Notes: generated by a model not told the origin, from the sequence alone. 64,000 bases of DNA from Trachelipus rathkii (GCA_015478945.1 JABUQX010053526.1:1-64000); one strand, 5' to 3'. Shown: positions 38,461 to 54,620, numbered from the stretch's first letter. Program-made: numbers and translations.

Positions 38461-40671
38461 CATCAAATATTGCTCGAAATTGAAGGCAAATATATTGTGT
38501 CAATATTTAGTTTGATTTCGTTCATCAAAGAATTTTTCATGTGACTTCTCTGCTTTAAAGTGATTATAAACTACCAACCATGAAAATGCATAAATATGTT
38601 TATAAGGATGTCCTATGTGCTATAATATATTATACTATAATAGCTATATATAATATTATATATATTTATAATATGAATATAATTTAATATTATTATTATA
38701 TAGATTATTAACTAGTATGATTATATACTGTAGTATATGTATTACTCCCCATAATATGTATAATATTATAATAGACAAACATTCATGAGAAATACATAAA
38801 AAAGATTACCTTATAGGTATATAGTTTATATATTTGATCTTTTATGATATATATATATATATATTATATATTATAGTAATTAATTATATTATATATATAT
38901 TATACTATATATTATATGTATATAAACGTATGCTTATTATATATATACTATATATATATATATACTATATTTATATTATTTATATATTATTTTATTTATA
39001 ATATATATATAAGTAATATATTATAACTATATTATATTATCATTCTATATTTATATTATTATATAATCTAATGATATTATAATTATATATATATTTATGC
39101 AGTATAGTATATGTGTATACTATAGCTTATAATATGAATATGACAGTTATTATATAAACGTATAATTTAGTAAAGATTAATAATAATTATGAATAATTAT
39201 AAATTATTATTAATAAGTAATAAATATTATGATTAATTCAAAACTACATATAATAATATGTATATATATAACAGGTATATATATTATCATATATACATAT
39301 ACTAATATTATATTATATATTATTATATAAGTATATCTAATAGTCATTATTATATATATATTTATATATTATTATATATACAATATATTTAACTAGATAA
39401 AAGCATATATATATAGTGATACTAATATATATCTCTATATATAATATATATATACTACATTATATATTATATTATATATTTAAGAGTATTTCCTATGATA
39501 TATATTACTTCTATGGAGAGATCTGCTTCTTAGATTGCTATATGTCTTAGATACAGCTGTATAGATCAATAGAAGTACTGTAACTTTGCACATCTCTCTC
39601 CTTAATGGGAAAAGTGATATTATTGTCATATATTATATTTTAAAGTAATAATATAGTATATTAAGTTAATATAGTTATAATATATATATAGTAATTGTAA
39701 TATAATATAATTATAATATATATGTATTTGATATTATAAAATGGTAATATAAATTATGTATAAAAGGAGAATAGGATCTGAGAAAAGAAATATTTTCAAC
39801 TATTACGATATAATCTACATATTAAATGGAAATTAAATTATTCATTATATTATATATTTATAATATTATATATTAAAATACTGAAAATATAAGATAACGT
39901 ATATTAATATTTATATATATATTGCCTGAAAATTATTTATTTATATATATATTTATATACAGAGATTAACAGTATATATATGGGGAGAGAAATATGTCAA
40001 ATTTTACAAATAGATTACTCAGATATTATATAGTATATACATATTATTATTGTAATAATCTATAATAATATTTTTTGAAAATGTTAAACTTAGTTTCATA
40101 CTCTTTATTTTTTGATTCGAACAACTATTTAATAATGTTAATAATAGTATATTATTAATAATGGCAGCTCTTAGAGAGCCACGGATCCATGATCTCAAAT
40201 ACTTCAAAAGCTACAGAGAAAGGATATACATTGTTGGACATCTGCATTATTTTTAAGTACAGAACTAAAAAAGGGAAAAAAAAAAAAAAAAAAAATTAAA
40301 ACTTGAGGTCCACATTAGTAGCTATTCCTGAAGAAAGTAATTATTTGAATACATCTGTAGAAATTTTAGTAGGCAAATGTAAAAATAAACAAAAACACAT
40401 ACAAGAAAAAATATTTTTTTCTTTGGGGGCAGAGCTTCGAGACTACAGAAGAGGGAGTTAAGTTTATATAATTTATTTATTAATATAGTATATATATATA
40501 TATATATCTCAGTATATTATATATTATTAATTCTACTATTATATATATATATTTACTATACTTTATTTATTTAATAACGTATATATATATATGTTATATA
40601 ATATAGTATATTATAAATATATAATTTATTTATAATATTAAATATATAAATGATATATTGTAAGGTTTACC

Positions 40672-40915
40672 TCCGCCATGTAGGGGTCGAGCCGATGGAA
40701 ACAACAGGGAGGCGCTTTCATACCCGTGGGAGAGCGGAGGCCCCGTCGATCACCCAAAATAAACAAGACAGTGGGCGTCTTTGGGAACCTCCGTGGAGCG
40801 GAGGGGCGGGATATCTACCCCTTAGTTACTCGGAGGCCGAGAGACCTCGGATCCTGCCAATTAGTGCGGTTGATAGTATACCCTTGGGGCCCTCTTTAGT
40901 TTAGAAAAAATTGTA
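40672..40915 (+). repeat. Single arm of the GC-rich foldback family
   Basis: GC-rich 244-bp island in pure A/T sequence. It runs in the same order as the left arm at 16756-17008: GTAGGGGTCGAGCCGATGG, TTTCATACCCGT, GAACCTCCGTGGAGCGG, GGAGGCCGAGAGACCTCGG, TCCTGCCA, CCCTTGGGG and TTTAGTTTAGAAAAAA. The palindrome partner is absent, so this is half an element. An 84-codon frame across it is incidental. Confidence 0.65.
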
Positions 40916-41760
40916 CTAGAAAATCTATTTATTTTAACGTGTAACGTATAAAAGTCTTTAAATAGGCTTTCTAATCATATTCTATGTTGAACAATTAATT
41001 TTTTTTTTACATTTTCTTACTAAAATTTTACAAGTTCAGTCCAAAAATGTTTATATTATATCTTATGTTATACTGTTAAAAAGGTATGAGTTTTTTTTTT
41101 TTTTTTTACATTTTCGGCCTTAAATTGTGCGCAAGAATTCAGCAATGTATTACGCTTTTCGCAGGTGCGTTTGTAGTTTTGTGATAGGATTGTGGCTTTC
41201 TAGAGGAATGACCGAGATTATATTATAATATATAGCATTTATATATATATAATTATATATATTATAATATTATATTATTATTATATATAATATATATATT
41301 TATCTTATATTATTTATATAATTATAGTATATATAATATTATTAATTACGTATATATTAACTTATAAGTACTTATTAATAATATATTTCATATTTATATA
41401 TATAAATATATAAACTATTAGTAAAAAACTATAATTGATCTATATACTATCTATACTATAATATTATATTAATGAATATATATATTTTATATAGTAATTA
41501 TATTATATATATATATTTATATTGTATATAATACTATATATATATAATTATTATTTTTATATATATTTTATACTTTATATTAGATTAAAATATATATTTG
41601 TATTAATAATATTATTATATATTATTATTAATATAATTTATATATTATTATATAATTATATATATATATATATATTACTATTTCTTATATATAGTTTTAT
41701 AATATATTATAAATATTTATAATATATATATATATAATACGATATTTATATTAGGTTACT

Positions 41761-42469
41761 ATTTATGAAAGCTTTTGACGTTAAGATACATTCCTACTAG
41801 CTGATCCTATCTGTTCCACTTATATAAAGAGTGTGCTGTAACTATATCATCTCAATTCGATTGTTTAATGGGATTCCTACAAAGGCACTAAAGTTACGAT
41901 TTTACAAAACAATTTGCAGGATATTTACAGTAATTTTAACAATTGGTATGGAGATTGGACAATAACACCTAAAATGGAAGTAAAGAACACAATAAAATTG
42001 CGGCAAATCAGAATTTCTTGATTCATTTGCGGTATAAACAACCTAGCTTTTCATGGGATTGACTACGTTAGCGAAAGATATATGTTTTTCTTTTTTTTTT
42101 TACCGTTTCTCGAAGTCGCTCATTTTTTACATTACTATTTTTGGCGAACCTCTCAAATATTTCCTTTCACTAACCTTACTCTTCTCTCAGCAACGTCGTT
42201 AACTGCTACAAATGCAATTCAATATTTCCAAATCTAGGTGGAAGTTGATATCATCTTTCCAAGTAGATGGGTTGTATTATAATAAACAGGTGTTTATTGA
42301 AACACTTGATAAGCTTATCCTCGATTTAGCGGAAATAAAATAATATAATTTTTTCTTTTAAACTGTTGTGGACTTCATATCATTCACTACCAACAATATC
42401 GTTTTGTTTGACTTTCTGCAGCTATATCGTCTGTAGGTCTGTAGTCATCACTATAGCAGTCATTTATTG
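41761..42469. other. Short mixed-composition segment, no gene recognised
   Basis: Ordinary AT-rich DNA between the A/T domain and the T-rich domain. No exon signal recognised. Confidence 0.45.
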
Positions 42470-42650
42470 CGAAATTTCTTTTGCAAATTCATTATTTTTA
42501 TTTGTTTTGTTCTTTATATTTTGTCTTTTTTTTTTTTTTGTTTTTTTTTTTTTTTTTGTTTTTTATTCTTATTGGTTTTTTTTTTTTTTTCTTTTTTTTT
42601 TTTGTTTTTTTTTTTTTATTTGTTTTTTTTTTTTTTTTTTTTTTTTTTTT

Positions 42651-42681
<31 letters not shown>

Positions 42682-45600
42682 TTTCTTATTTTTTTTTTAT
42701 TTTTTTTTTTTTTTTTTATTTTTCTTTATTTGTTTACGAGTTTTGTTTTGTTTACAGAATGCAGGACCTATGAATAAGTTCTAACCTACCCATCGTTACA
42801 CAGCAAAGCTCAATCTATCCCCACTTTTCAACATATCATCAGCAGCTAAAGCAGTATTATCTAACAAAAATTCCTTAACAAAGTGACCAAACTATCAAAA
42901 ATATCAGCATCTTGAACTATGAATTGATATTACATTCATCAAAGTGTCTTGCATATCAAGTATAACACTATGAATAAACGTGGACATTAGCAAGTTTCTC
43001 AGGCAAACCTGCCTAACATACCCAGTAAACGTAACCTACCTAAGCCCCGCCTTTTTATACAACATCTAACAAGTTAACCAGTAATATCTTACGAAAACTT
43101 ATCATTTCTCTAACATTATCGATCGTGTTTTAATTTACATTGTCATAGTTAATATTTTAACAAACGTAACGGAAATAAAAGGAAATTAAACATAGTTTTC
43201 CTAAACTTTTTATTCTAACAGTTTTACTCTCATGGTTACAAGACATATTTACCCCCTATTTTACTAACTTTTTGGGATATTTAACTTACGTTAATTAAGG
43301 ACACTTATACATTGGATCCTATGTATTTATAGTGTTTTCTACCCTACCTCTCATTTTACACATGCAAATATCTCTCACCTTATCCCTCTTGTTGCTTTTT
43401 CAAATTCATATCATATACAGCATGCTTATTTTCTTTTTAATGCTCTCCTTTTTGTTTTATTTTTTTATCTCAACTAATATATATCTCTTCTTAACAAATG
43501 ATCCAAATCACTTCTATCATAAGATACTAGTGCATCTCTTTTTGAATTACTCTGAATTTTGTATATCTTACATTTCTCTATTTTTAATATAATATTTAAT
43601 AGTTGTCATTGCATTTTATCATAGTTATAACACCTCTCTATGAGTGGATTAACTTTTTGTTTGGACATTTAGTTCAAATTATTCAATGACTTTACCAAAG
43701 CACCTATTAATTATAACTTTTAGTCACTCGATTTTTCATTTAACTAGATTCAATTGTGTACCATAAAATCATTCAACATAATATATTCTTATCTGTATAC
43801 TAAATAAAACATGGTTTATATATGTATCATCCTTTACCTTTTGGCTTTCTTTCATACATTATGTATTTGTTTGTGGTTTAATTTTAAACTTTAATGTTTT
43901 TATGTTTTATTTTTTTGCTAATTTTAATTGTGTCACTTTTATTTTTTATGAATGTTGTTAGTTTTACTTTTAGTTTATTTTCTCAAGATGCTTTATAGAG
44001 TTTTATTCTTTTTTGATATCGATTTTTGTCACTTTATGTTAATTCTGGAATTTGTTTTTTGAGTTTTTGATTTATACTGCTTATGTCTTGTTTTTTATGT
44101 GTCTTGATATGTTGGTAAAAGTCTTAGTGTAATCTATTTGTATTGTTTTTTTTTGTTTTTGTTTTTATATGGCTATCTTTTTACCTTTTGTGATATAGTA
44201 TATGTAAACAGTAACTTTGATTTTACCTGTCAATTTTCTACGCATATTTATTTTCATTATCTTTTTACCTATTTTTTATTTTTTTTTTTTTTTGTTTTCG
44301 TTTTTTTTTGGTGAGATAAAGTTTTATGCAGAATTTTCTAAGTCTCTCTATTCTTTTTAGTTTCATGTTTTATGATATGTTTTAGTCTTATTGAATTGTA
44401 GAATACTTTGTTTTTGTGTTAGCATTATAATTATTTTGGCATCATGTTTTATGCTAATAGCATTGATGATTATTTGCTGTGTTTATGGAATGCGTTTCTG
44501 TTAATAGTTTTTTTGTTTCTTATATTTTTGTTTATTTGTTTATACAAATAACTCTTGTTTTTTTTTGATTCATATGTTTAGAGATTATGCTTTATAAAAT
44601 TGTTCTTTTTATTGGTTAATTGGTTTATTCGTTTTTGTCAAATATGTCGTGTTATTTCTTTACTTTTATCTGTTTGTTTGTTAAGCTAAGGATACTTTGC
44701 TTAATGGTTTTTTATTGGGTTTCAGCTTCGTTCTTGAGGTTGTGAAATAGTTTGTTTTGTTGCTTCTTTTATTGTATTTTTTTTTTTGTTTCTTATTTTT
44801 TTATTGTGTTTTTCTATTTATTTTGTTTTTTTGTTTAAATATATCTTTTATTTTGCTTTTTTTTTTTGCTTTGTGTTTTTTATTTATATTTTATGTTTTT
44901 AGTTCTTTTTTGATTATTTTAATATATAATCTTTTTGTTTCACTGCTTTTTATCTTATTTATTCGTTTTTGTCTTGTTAAGTTTTTTTCTAGAATTATTT
45001 AAATGTTTACTTGTTATTATATTTATGTGTTAAATTTTAATGATGTATTTAAATGTATCCATAAAATGTTCATACCTCGAAAATATGACTTTGAATCTAA
45101 TCATGTCTAATTAGTCATAGGATCATGGTTAATTGGGCTGTTTTGTAGATTGCTTGAGAGAGAGAATCTTTTTTTTTTTTAAAGGGTGAGTGGAATACAA
45201 TTTAGGGTTTTTATATTTGTTTTTTTTATTTTTTTTGTTGTTTGATTTTTTTGCGATTTAGTGATTTTTTTTTTTACTTTGCTTTTCATTAAATTTTTAA
45301 AATCTTGTAGTTTATTACTTATACCTCTTCTTTTTACTATGATATTCTTTTTTATTTCAAAGTGATTCTTTTGATTTTTATTCTTTTTATGCTTTTTGCT
45401 TTTTACTTTTTATTTTTATTTTCGTTTTTCGTATGCCTATTAATTGTTATTTGTAATGTTTTGTTTTTGTCCTTATCTTGTACTGCTTATATATTAACTT
45501 TTTTAGGTTGTTGGCAAGTTTGTTAGTGGTGTGTGCTCGATGTCAACGTCTGGGAATTGGAACACCTTTTTTTGTCTCTTTTTTTTTCTTCGTAGTGGAT

Positions 45601-45732
45601 GCTTTTTTCTTTCCAGTTTTATTCCCTGATATGGGGAGGGGCGGTAGTTTGAAACCCCCATCTTAACACCCTATAATTACCATAAGTCAGCTGTTTTGTG
45701 GTTCTCTACGTATGATTACCTCCTTTGCCCGT

Positions 45733-45766
<34 letters not shown>

Positions 45767-45930
45767 TGGTGATTGAATAATCGATGAATAGATAGATCCT
45801 CGGCTTCATAGGCGACTGTATATTTTTTTTGTTTATTTTTTGATTGTTTACCCCGAATCTTCTGCCATTTTCGAGAAGATTGTACTCAATTTTTTTTTTT
45901 ATTTTGTTCTTGTAATCAATGCGGGATATT

Positions 45931-45962
<32 letters not shown>

Positions 45963-48900
45963 GTTTTATTTTAGTTGATTAAAAATAGGCATGATATTTA
46001 TAGGAAGCTTTATATTTTTATTTATTTTGTTTCGTTGTAATTAATTTCAATATTATTTTTAGGTCTTTTCTTTATTTCTTTTATGTTTTCTCTAATTATA
46101 TACTTTATTTATATTTTTATTTATTATTTTTGAATCATAATCTTTTGTTTTTTTTTTTTTATTTTTTTCTACATTTCCCTTTCTGTTCGCGATTCCATTT
46201 AATTAATTTTTATTTCCTTTTTCGCTTTATCGCTTTATTTTGTGTAGTTTTTGTAGCTTGATTTTTATATTTTATTTTTTTTTATTTTTTTTTTTTTTTT
46301 TTTTAATCATATTTTCTCGCACTAATATTGGTGGTTTACCTAGTTCATTTTCCTCATGCAATGTTTCCTTTCTCTTTCTTATTCCGGTAGCTGTTTTTTT
46401 TTTTTTTTTTATGTTTTTAATTTCATTCTTAGGTCATTTTTGTTTGGCCTTTCTTCGAAAGGAACTCATTGTCGCTTTATTGTATATTTTCTAGATTCTT
46501 TTTCCTATACTTCTATGTGTGTGTTTTTATTTTTTATTCATTCCTACGCTTTTTATAATAAAACACTAATTTTCCATTTTAGTAGCTCGGCCATCTACAC
46601 CGGTTGATCCGATCGACACACTCCCTTTTTAAAATATGATATGGGCATGTATGTCGAGGGCTAAATTTTGATCGAATTAGTAAACATAATCAAATAACCT
46701 ATATAATATTTTATGTTAATATTTTTATCTTTAATTTATATTTATTTTTCTGGATAATAATTATTTTTTTATTTTTATGTAATGTGCTCTGTATTTGACA
46801 ATCAAGTTATACTTCTTAACCATAATAAATAATTTTAATGTTTATTTTTTTCTCTGTATTTTCATGTGTTATTTTTTTTGATTTTCTTTTAGAAAAAGTT
46901 TTTTTTTTTTTTTTTTGATATTCTTGAAATTTAAATAATAAGATTTATATCAGTTACTACTCTTACAATTCTTTAAAACTTTCTGTTCACTAGTTTTTTT
47001 TGTCACTTTTTGCTATTTTATTCTTTACAAATACCGTTATGATGTTTCATAAACTTTTTTTCCACATTATCTCTCTGTGTTGTGCTGATTTGAACGCGAT
47101 ATCCGATAGCCTTCTTGCGATTGACTAACGATTTTTACCTTTGTGATATTTTCCTTTTTTTTGGATGCTTTATTTTCCTTTACTAATTTTTGGCCTGTTA
47201 TGGTCTTTGTCTTATTTGTTCTTTCATGTTTTTCTGATAGTCCAAAAGAGCCATGTACCCGTCCATTGTTTTTTCCTAGGCTTAGTACTGATTTTGTTTT
47301 GTGTTTTGTTTATTTTTTATGGCTGTTATTTGTCTGCTATTTTTATTCTGGCTATCTTATCCCTTTCTGTTCTTTAATTTGTTATGTCCAGTTCTCGGAT
47401 TTCCTAGATTCTTATGATTTCCTTATTCTTATTGTTACCAGATTTTTATCGTACTCCTGTTTTTTGTTCTTTTATTTTATTTCAGTACCTTGCTGATCTT
47501 TAAACGAACTACATTTTTAATACCAGTTAGACTGTTTTTCTATTTCCTCCAAAAAATAAATTTATTATCTTCTCTAAGTTAATAGTTTGATTTTTGCTTA
47601 CCCGTGTTTCCAATTTTGTTTCTTTTACTCTCTCTCCTAACTTTGACGGAACTTTTTCAATTCTCTTTTATCTTATTCGTTTCTAAACCTATCTACTTTC
47701 CTGGTTGTTGTTCCTTCTCAGTCTGATTTAACACTAATCTTTTTAATATAATTCCTTTTTTTTGTTTAATAATTTCCTTAATTTTATCCTTTTTGATTTA
47801 TGTTGTTTGTTGTTTCCTCATTGACTATTTATTTTTTTTTTTTTATTTTTATTTATTATTATATTTTTTATATTATTATATTATTATTAAATAATATTTA
47901 TATTTTGATTTTTATATATATTTGTTCTTTTTTATTATTTTATATTTATTCTTATTATTTTTTTTTTTTAAATATTTTACTTTTTTTGATTTTTACCTAT
48001 TATTTTTATATCTATAATTATTGTATCAGTAAAATATTTATTACTATAAAATAACAGATTTATTTTTTATATTTATTTTTAATATTTATATATTTATTTA
48101 TAATATTTATTATTTTTTTTAGAATTTTTAGAAGTTGAAATTTTTTTATTATATATTTTTTTTTTTTTTTTATTATTATAAAATTTATTTTTATATTTTG
48201 TATTTCTTTTAATATATATTATATATTAATATATATATATATATATAATATATACATAAGTTATATTATATATAATTAATATAATATATAAATATATTTA
48301 TATTATTATATATTATTATATTTATTATCTTGGAAATAGTATTAACATTTTTATGCTTAAATTTTTTTTATTTTATATTATTTAATCTTAAATTATTTTT
48401 ATTGTTTTTGTTAGTCCTGTTTGTTTGTATGTTTGTTCTTTTGTTCACTTGGCATTTGCTTTGACAATTATATTTTTTTTGATATATATTCATTTAGTAT
48501 ATTTTATTTAAATTTTTATTTCATATTTAGTTATAGACTATTTGGCCATAAAAAACAAATCAACAAATGTTTGAAACTTTTTTTCATCGTTTTTTTTCCT
48601 ACTTTTATTATTTTTCATATTTTTTTTTTAATTAAATCGTTATTTTTTTTATTTTTTTAAATATTTATTTATTGTTAAATTTTCAATTTCTCAATATTGT
48701 ATGAAATAGTTTTTTGAAATTTCTTTTTTATTATTGTATTATGTATTCTTTTTTGATATTATGTCTTTTTTATTGTTTTTTTTTTATGTTTTTTTTGTTT
48801 TTTTTTTCTGTCATGTTCTTTTTTATTTTTTCTAGATTATTAGTAATTTGTAAGGCTATTTTATTTATTGTTTTCTTTTTTTTGAAGGAAAACCATTTTT

Positions 48901-49681
48901 CTCATCATATTTCTGTCAAATTTGTGTAATTTTAATTTCGTTTTTTTTTTTTCTTTTTTTCGTTCTTTTAGGTGTTTTATTTTTTTTTTATTTACTTTCT
49001 TTATTTTTTTTTTTTTATTCTATTTTTTTATTATTTTATTTATTTTTTATTTATATTTATTTTTTTATTCTTATTATATATATTTATTTTATTAATTTTA
49101 TATTTATTCATTTATTTGTTTTATTTTTTTTATTTATTATTTTTTTTTTATTTTAATCCTTACTTTATATTTTTTTATATTTTCTATTTTTTTACTTATA
49201 TATTTATAATTTATTATTATTTATATTGTTTTTTATTTTATATTTATTATAATTATATTAGATTTTTTTTTCGCTTGGTTTTTTATTTGTTTTTACTGTA
49301 TCACCATTTTCTTTCTCATTGTTCTTTTGTTTTTTTTTGAATTTTATTTTTTGTTTTTTTTTTTTTTTTTTTGTTTTTCTTTTTAAATATTAATTTATTT
49401 CTTTTCTGGTTATTATATTTGATATTTTTTTACTAACCATTTCACTGGTTGGGGTGGTGGTATACCGGTTTACAGGATTTCTTTTTCCATATTTATTCAT
49501 CTATATATTATATTATTATTTATTGGATCCTGATTTTACGTTTATTGAAATGAAATTTAGGTCTTTAGTTTTTTTTTAATTTTTTTTTTTTTCTTTTATA
49601 AACTTAATATCTCTACAGGTGTTTTATATATCTCCTTTATAGAATTCGTATGAATCCCGTTCCTTATAGATTTTTTGATTT

Positions 49682-49717
<36 letters not shown>

Positions 49718-52600
49718 CTTTTTTTTTTCATTTTTCTTTTTTTTTTTTTTTTTTTTTTTTTTATTTTTTTTTTTTTTTTTTTTTTTTTTTTAGTTTTCGG
49801 TTCTTTATCTTCTTCTCAGCGTCTTTTCCGGCAAGGATTTTTTTTTTTTTTCAGGTCTTTCATGAGCTTTTCTTTATTTTTTCTGTTTTTCTTTTCTCCT
49901 TCTTTCCTCCTTTTTCTTTTTTTTTTTTTTGTTTTGTGGGTTTTCCGGTGACCGCTTTCCTTGTTTTTCTCTGGTTTTGTGTTTATTGTTGTTTGTATTT
50001 TTCTCTTCATTTCTTTTCCTTTTTCTTTCTCTTCGCATTTTTTTTTTTTTTTTTTCTTATTTTGTTTTTTTTTTTATTTATCTTGTTGTTTTTGTTGGTT
50101 GTAATTAATTTTGTTCCCTATATAACCCTTTGTTTTTGATTTGAGTTTCGAGATGATGTTGCTTTCTTTTTTTCTTTTTAGATTTTTCTCTCCTGTGTTT
50201 TTTATTCTTTTTACACGGATTCTTGGTTCGACATTTTGGGAGTTTCTGGGGTTTATTTTGTTACGGGTAACTTAAAATCTACAGTAACTGTAGGATAAGA
50301 TGATCCTTTCATTAAACATGCAGTACTTTCTCCTGCCATATCTTTTGCGGTTTTTTAACCTCTCCTTGTTTTTGGTATTTTCTCTTTTTTATATAATAAT
50401 TAAATTAATTATAATTAATTATTAATTTTACTTGTACGGTATATGTTTGTTAGAACGTTAACTACGGTCTTTTTTCCTTTTTATTATATTTCCTGTGTCA
50501 GTAAATCTTTCTCCCAGTAATATGATCTCTTTCATTTGTTATAACCATGGTTTTCTTCTGTGATTCTAATAGTGCATCTTTCTTCTTAGTGATTTAATGT
50601 ATCTTGACAAGATAAGTTAACAAAATTTTCAAAGCTGATGGTTTTTGTTTTCCGTGTTTATAATACCCATTATTCATTCAGTTTGTGTCTTATTATATAT
50701 ATTATTTTATTTTTGATTTTTTATTTCATCTATTATACTTATTTATATTAAATATATTTTGTTTTTTATATTTATTTATTATGTTTATTTTTTTTTCTTA
50801 ATTCAAACATTTATTATTTTTATAATATTAAATTTATTTATTATCTTTATATTATAATATTTATATTTTTATATATGAAAAGGCAATATTTATTTTATAT
50901 CATTTTGTTATGTGGGATAATAACAATAAACTGTATCTTTGTTTATGTCAAAGTTCTAGTGTTTATTTTTCAAAGCTTTTTTTTTTTTTATTTATTAATA
51001 TTTTCACATAAAGGTTGTACTCATATATTATGAGTCAGCATATTTTTTCTTCCTTTCTTGTTTTTTTTTCTTTTTTTTATTTTAATTTACTTTTTTAAAT
51101 TTTATATAATTAAATTTGGTTTAATTAAGTTTAATATTGTAAAACTGTCGACACCTTTGCAATGTAAATATTAATAAATTGTGTAGATTTTCCATAGACT
51201 TGTAATAAATAAATTTTTTTTTAATCTGTTAGTAAATTATAATATTCTTGAACATTATTAATGCGTTATGTAATGTTGTGACACTGTCTTTTATACCCAC
51301 TGTGTTCTATACATTACTCTCTACCTACAGCTTAATATAATTTACTTTATTTTATATATTATCTTTATATTTTTTATTTATTTTTTTTTATATTTTAATA
51401 TATTTACTTTTTATATATATTTTTTTATTTTTTTTCTATTTTAGTATTTTTTACTATTATTATTATTTATTATTTAGATTTATTATTATTTAATATGTTT
51501 AATATATATTTTTCAATTTCATTTTTATATTTTTTTTACATTAATTTTTATTTTTTATTTAGTTTTTTTATTTTTTTATTTTTTTTTTTAACTTTAGCAG
51601 TTTCATCTTTTCATTTTATTATTTTAATATAACTTTTATTTTTTTATTATTATTTAATTATTATCTTATTTTTTTTTATTATTTTTTTTTTATTTTTTTT
51701 TTATTATTTATTATTATTTTATATATATATTACTGTTTTATTTTATTATTATATTATATTTCTTATCGTATTTTATTTATATTATTTTTATTTTATTTAT
51801 ATTCTTATTTATTATGTATTTAATTACATGTTAATTTACAAGTTTATTTTTTTTCTATTTTTATGTTGATTCTCTTATTTTATTTTTATATTTGATATTA
51901 TTTTATAATTTATTTTATATTTCTTTTTTTTTTATTAATAAAATTTTTTTATATATATTTGGTTGAATATAAATATATATTCCCTGATATATACATCTAA
52001 GAATAAATGTCTACTTTTCTATTTGATAGTTTTATTTTATTAACTATTCAATTTAATGATATTATATATTTATAATTTTAAAGTTCTTCAGTCAAAAATG
52101 TCTATTTATATTGTTTATTTTTTTGTTTATATAATTATTTATTTGTTCTTTTGGTGTTTATAATTCTCCAACTTCAAATTATAATTCATATCAGGTTAAA
52201 TTATTTAGGAAAATTTTCATAAAAGGTGTGATTTTTTATGTTGTTTAGTGACTTTGTCTGAGAAGTCAACAAGTCAAGGAAAATGTGTTTGATTTTGTGT
52301 TTAAATTTTGTAATGTATAAATTGATTGAAATAAGCTGCGTAAGTTTGTGTAGAATATTATAGATTATATTCCCGTGGGGAAATCTTGGTTATTATATTT
52401 ATTGATTATTATATTTTTATTTTGTTATATGTTCAAATGTTAAATTGTGTTTTTTGGTTTATATAATGTGTTATTTATTTTTAGGGATTGTAATCACGGG
52501 GTATTTTGAAACTGGTACGTATTAAATCTAGTGTACTTTTTCTCGTGGTGTTTAATCTTAAGTACTATAGGTTAAATCTTCGATTTTTTTTGTTCCTTTA
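42470..52600 (+). repeat. About 10-kb T-rich, strand-asymmetric low-complexity domain
   Basis: The plus strand is dominated by T with many homopolymer runs (about 42525-42720, 45735-45762, 45931-45960, 49685-49790) and TTTTA, TTTTG, TTTTC words; A is strongly under-represented in much of it. Phe-rich open frames here are translation of T runs, not proteins. A less skewed part lies at about 42770-43320. Two subregions (47840-48320, 51340-51800) are nearly pure T/A. No gene or known element recognised. Confidence 0.75.
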
Positions 52601-53696
<1,096 letters not shown>

Positions 53697-53738
53697 GTAG
53701 TACATTTAAATTAACTGGAGCACGCATGTCATCGTGTT

Positions 53739-53740
<2 letters not shown>

Positions 53741-53823
<83 letters not shown>

Positions 53824-53875
53824 TATTATATATATTATATATATATTATTATTATATATATATATATATATATAT

Positions 53876-53912
<37 letters not shown>

Positions 53913-53935
53913 TAATATATATTATTATTATTGCT
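53741..53935. repeat. (TA)n array, second block
   Basis: Uninterrupted TA for about 80 bp, then interrupted TA to about 53935. Confidence 0.9.
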
Positions 53936-53989
53936 ATACATATACAGGAAAGAGTTGAAAGAGGCATATAGCATATAGCATATATATTA

Positions 53990-54150
53990 ATGTTATATAT
54001 ATATATATATATTGGTTGTTGCTATATATACATATATGCATATACATATACATATATATATATATATATATAAATATATATGCTATATATATATATATAT
54101 ATATACATATATATAGCATATATATAAAGAGTATATATATATATACATAT
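53990..54150. repeat. Interrupted TA/TATACA array
   Basis: TA with ATACATATA and GCATATA interruptions. Confidence 0.85.
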
Positions 54151-54159
54151 ATAAGGTTG

Positions 54160-54375
54160 CTATTATTATTAGTCAGTATGCTATATATATATGTTATTGT
54201 GGCTATGCTGTTGTTGCTACATAGCTGCTGCTGGCTATACATATACAGCGTTGTTACAGCAGCGCAGCTGCTACAGCAGCAGCGCTGAGCTGCTAAGTGC
54301 CGGCTGGCTGCTGGCTGGCTGCTGGCAGCAGCTATGGTGCAGCTATGGCTAAGGCTGGCTAGCTGCTATATATAT
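54160..54375. repeat. GCT/CAG-rich cryptic repeat island
   Basis: Words GCTGCT, GGCTGGCTGCTGG, CAGCAGC and TGCTACAGC fill about 200 bp, embedded in TA arrays on both sides. Self-complementary GCTGC/GCAGC words could form several hairpins. No frame here has protein features. Confidence 0.7.
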
Positions 54376-54427
54376 ATATAAGCTGCATATATATGTAGCA
54401 AGAGCATACTGCTATTAAGGTTATTGT

Positions 54428-54620
<193 letters not shown>

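Larger units (their letters stand above)
34080..41760. repeat. 7.7-kb A/T low-complexity domain with unique islands
   Basis: Nearly all A and T, composed of TATA, TAATA and TATTA words without a fixed period. Islands of mixed sequence break it: 34260-34860, 36130-36480 (with a GA-rich tract), 37500-37690, 38460-38620, 39500-39620, 40150-40460 and 40660-41215. Nothing coding recognised in these islands; hydrophobic Tyr/Ile frames here are composition artefacts. Confidence 0.75.

Noticed and set aside
42366..42784. Open frames of 98-135 codons rich in Phe
   Set aside because: They are translations of T homopolymers and appear in all three frames of the same strand.
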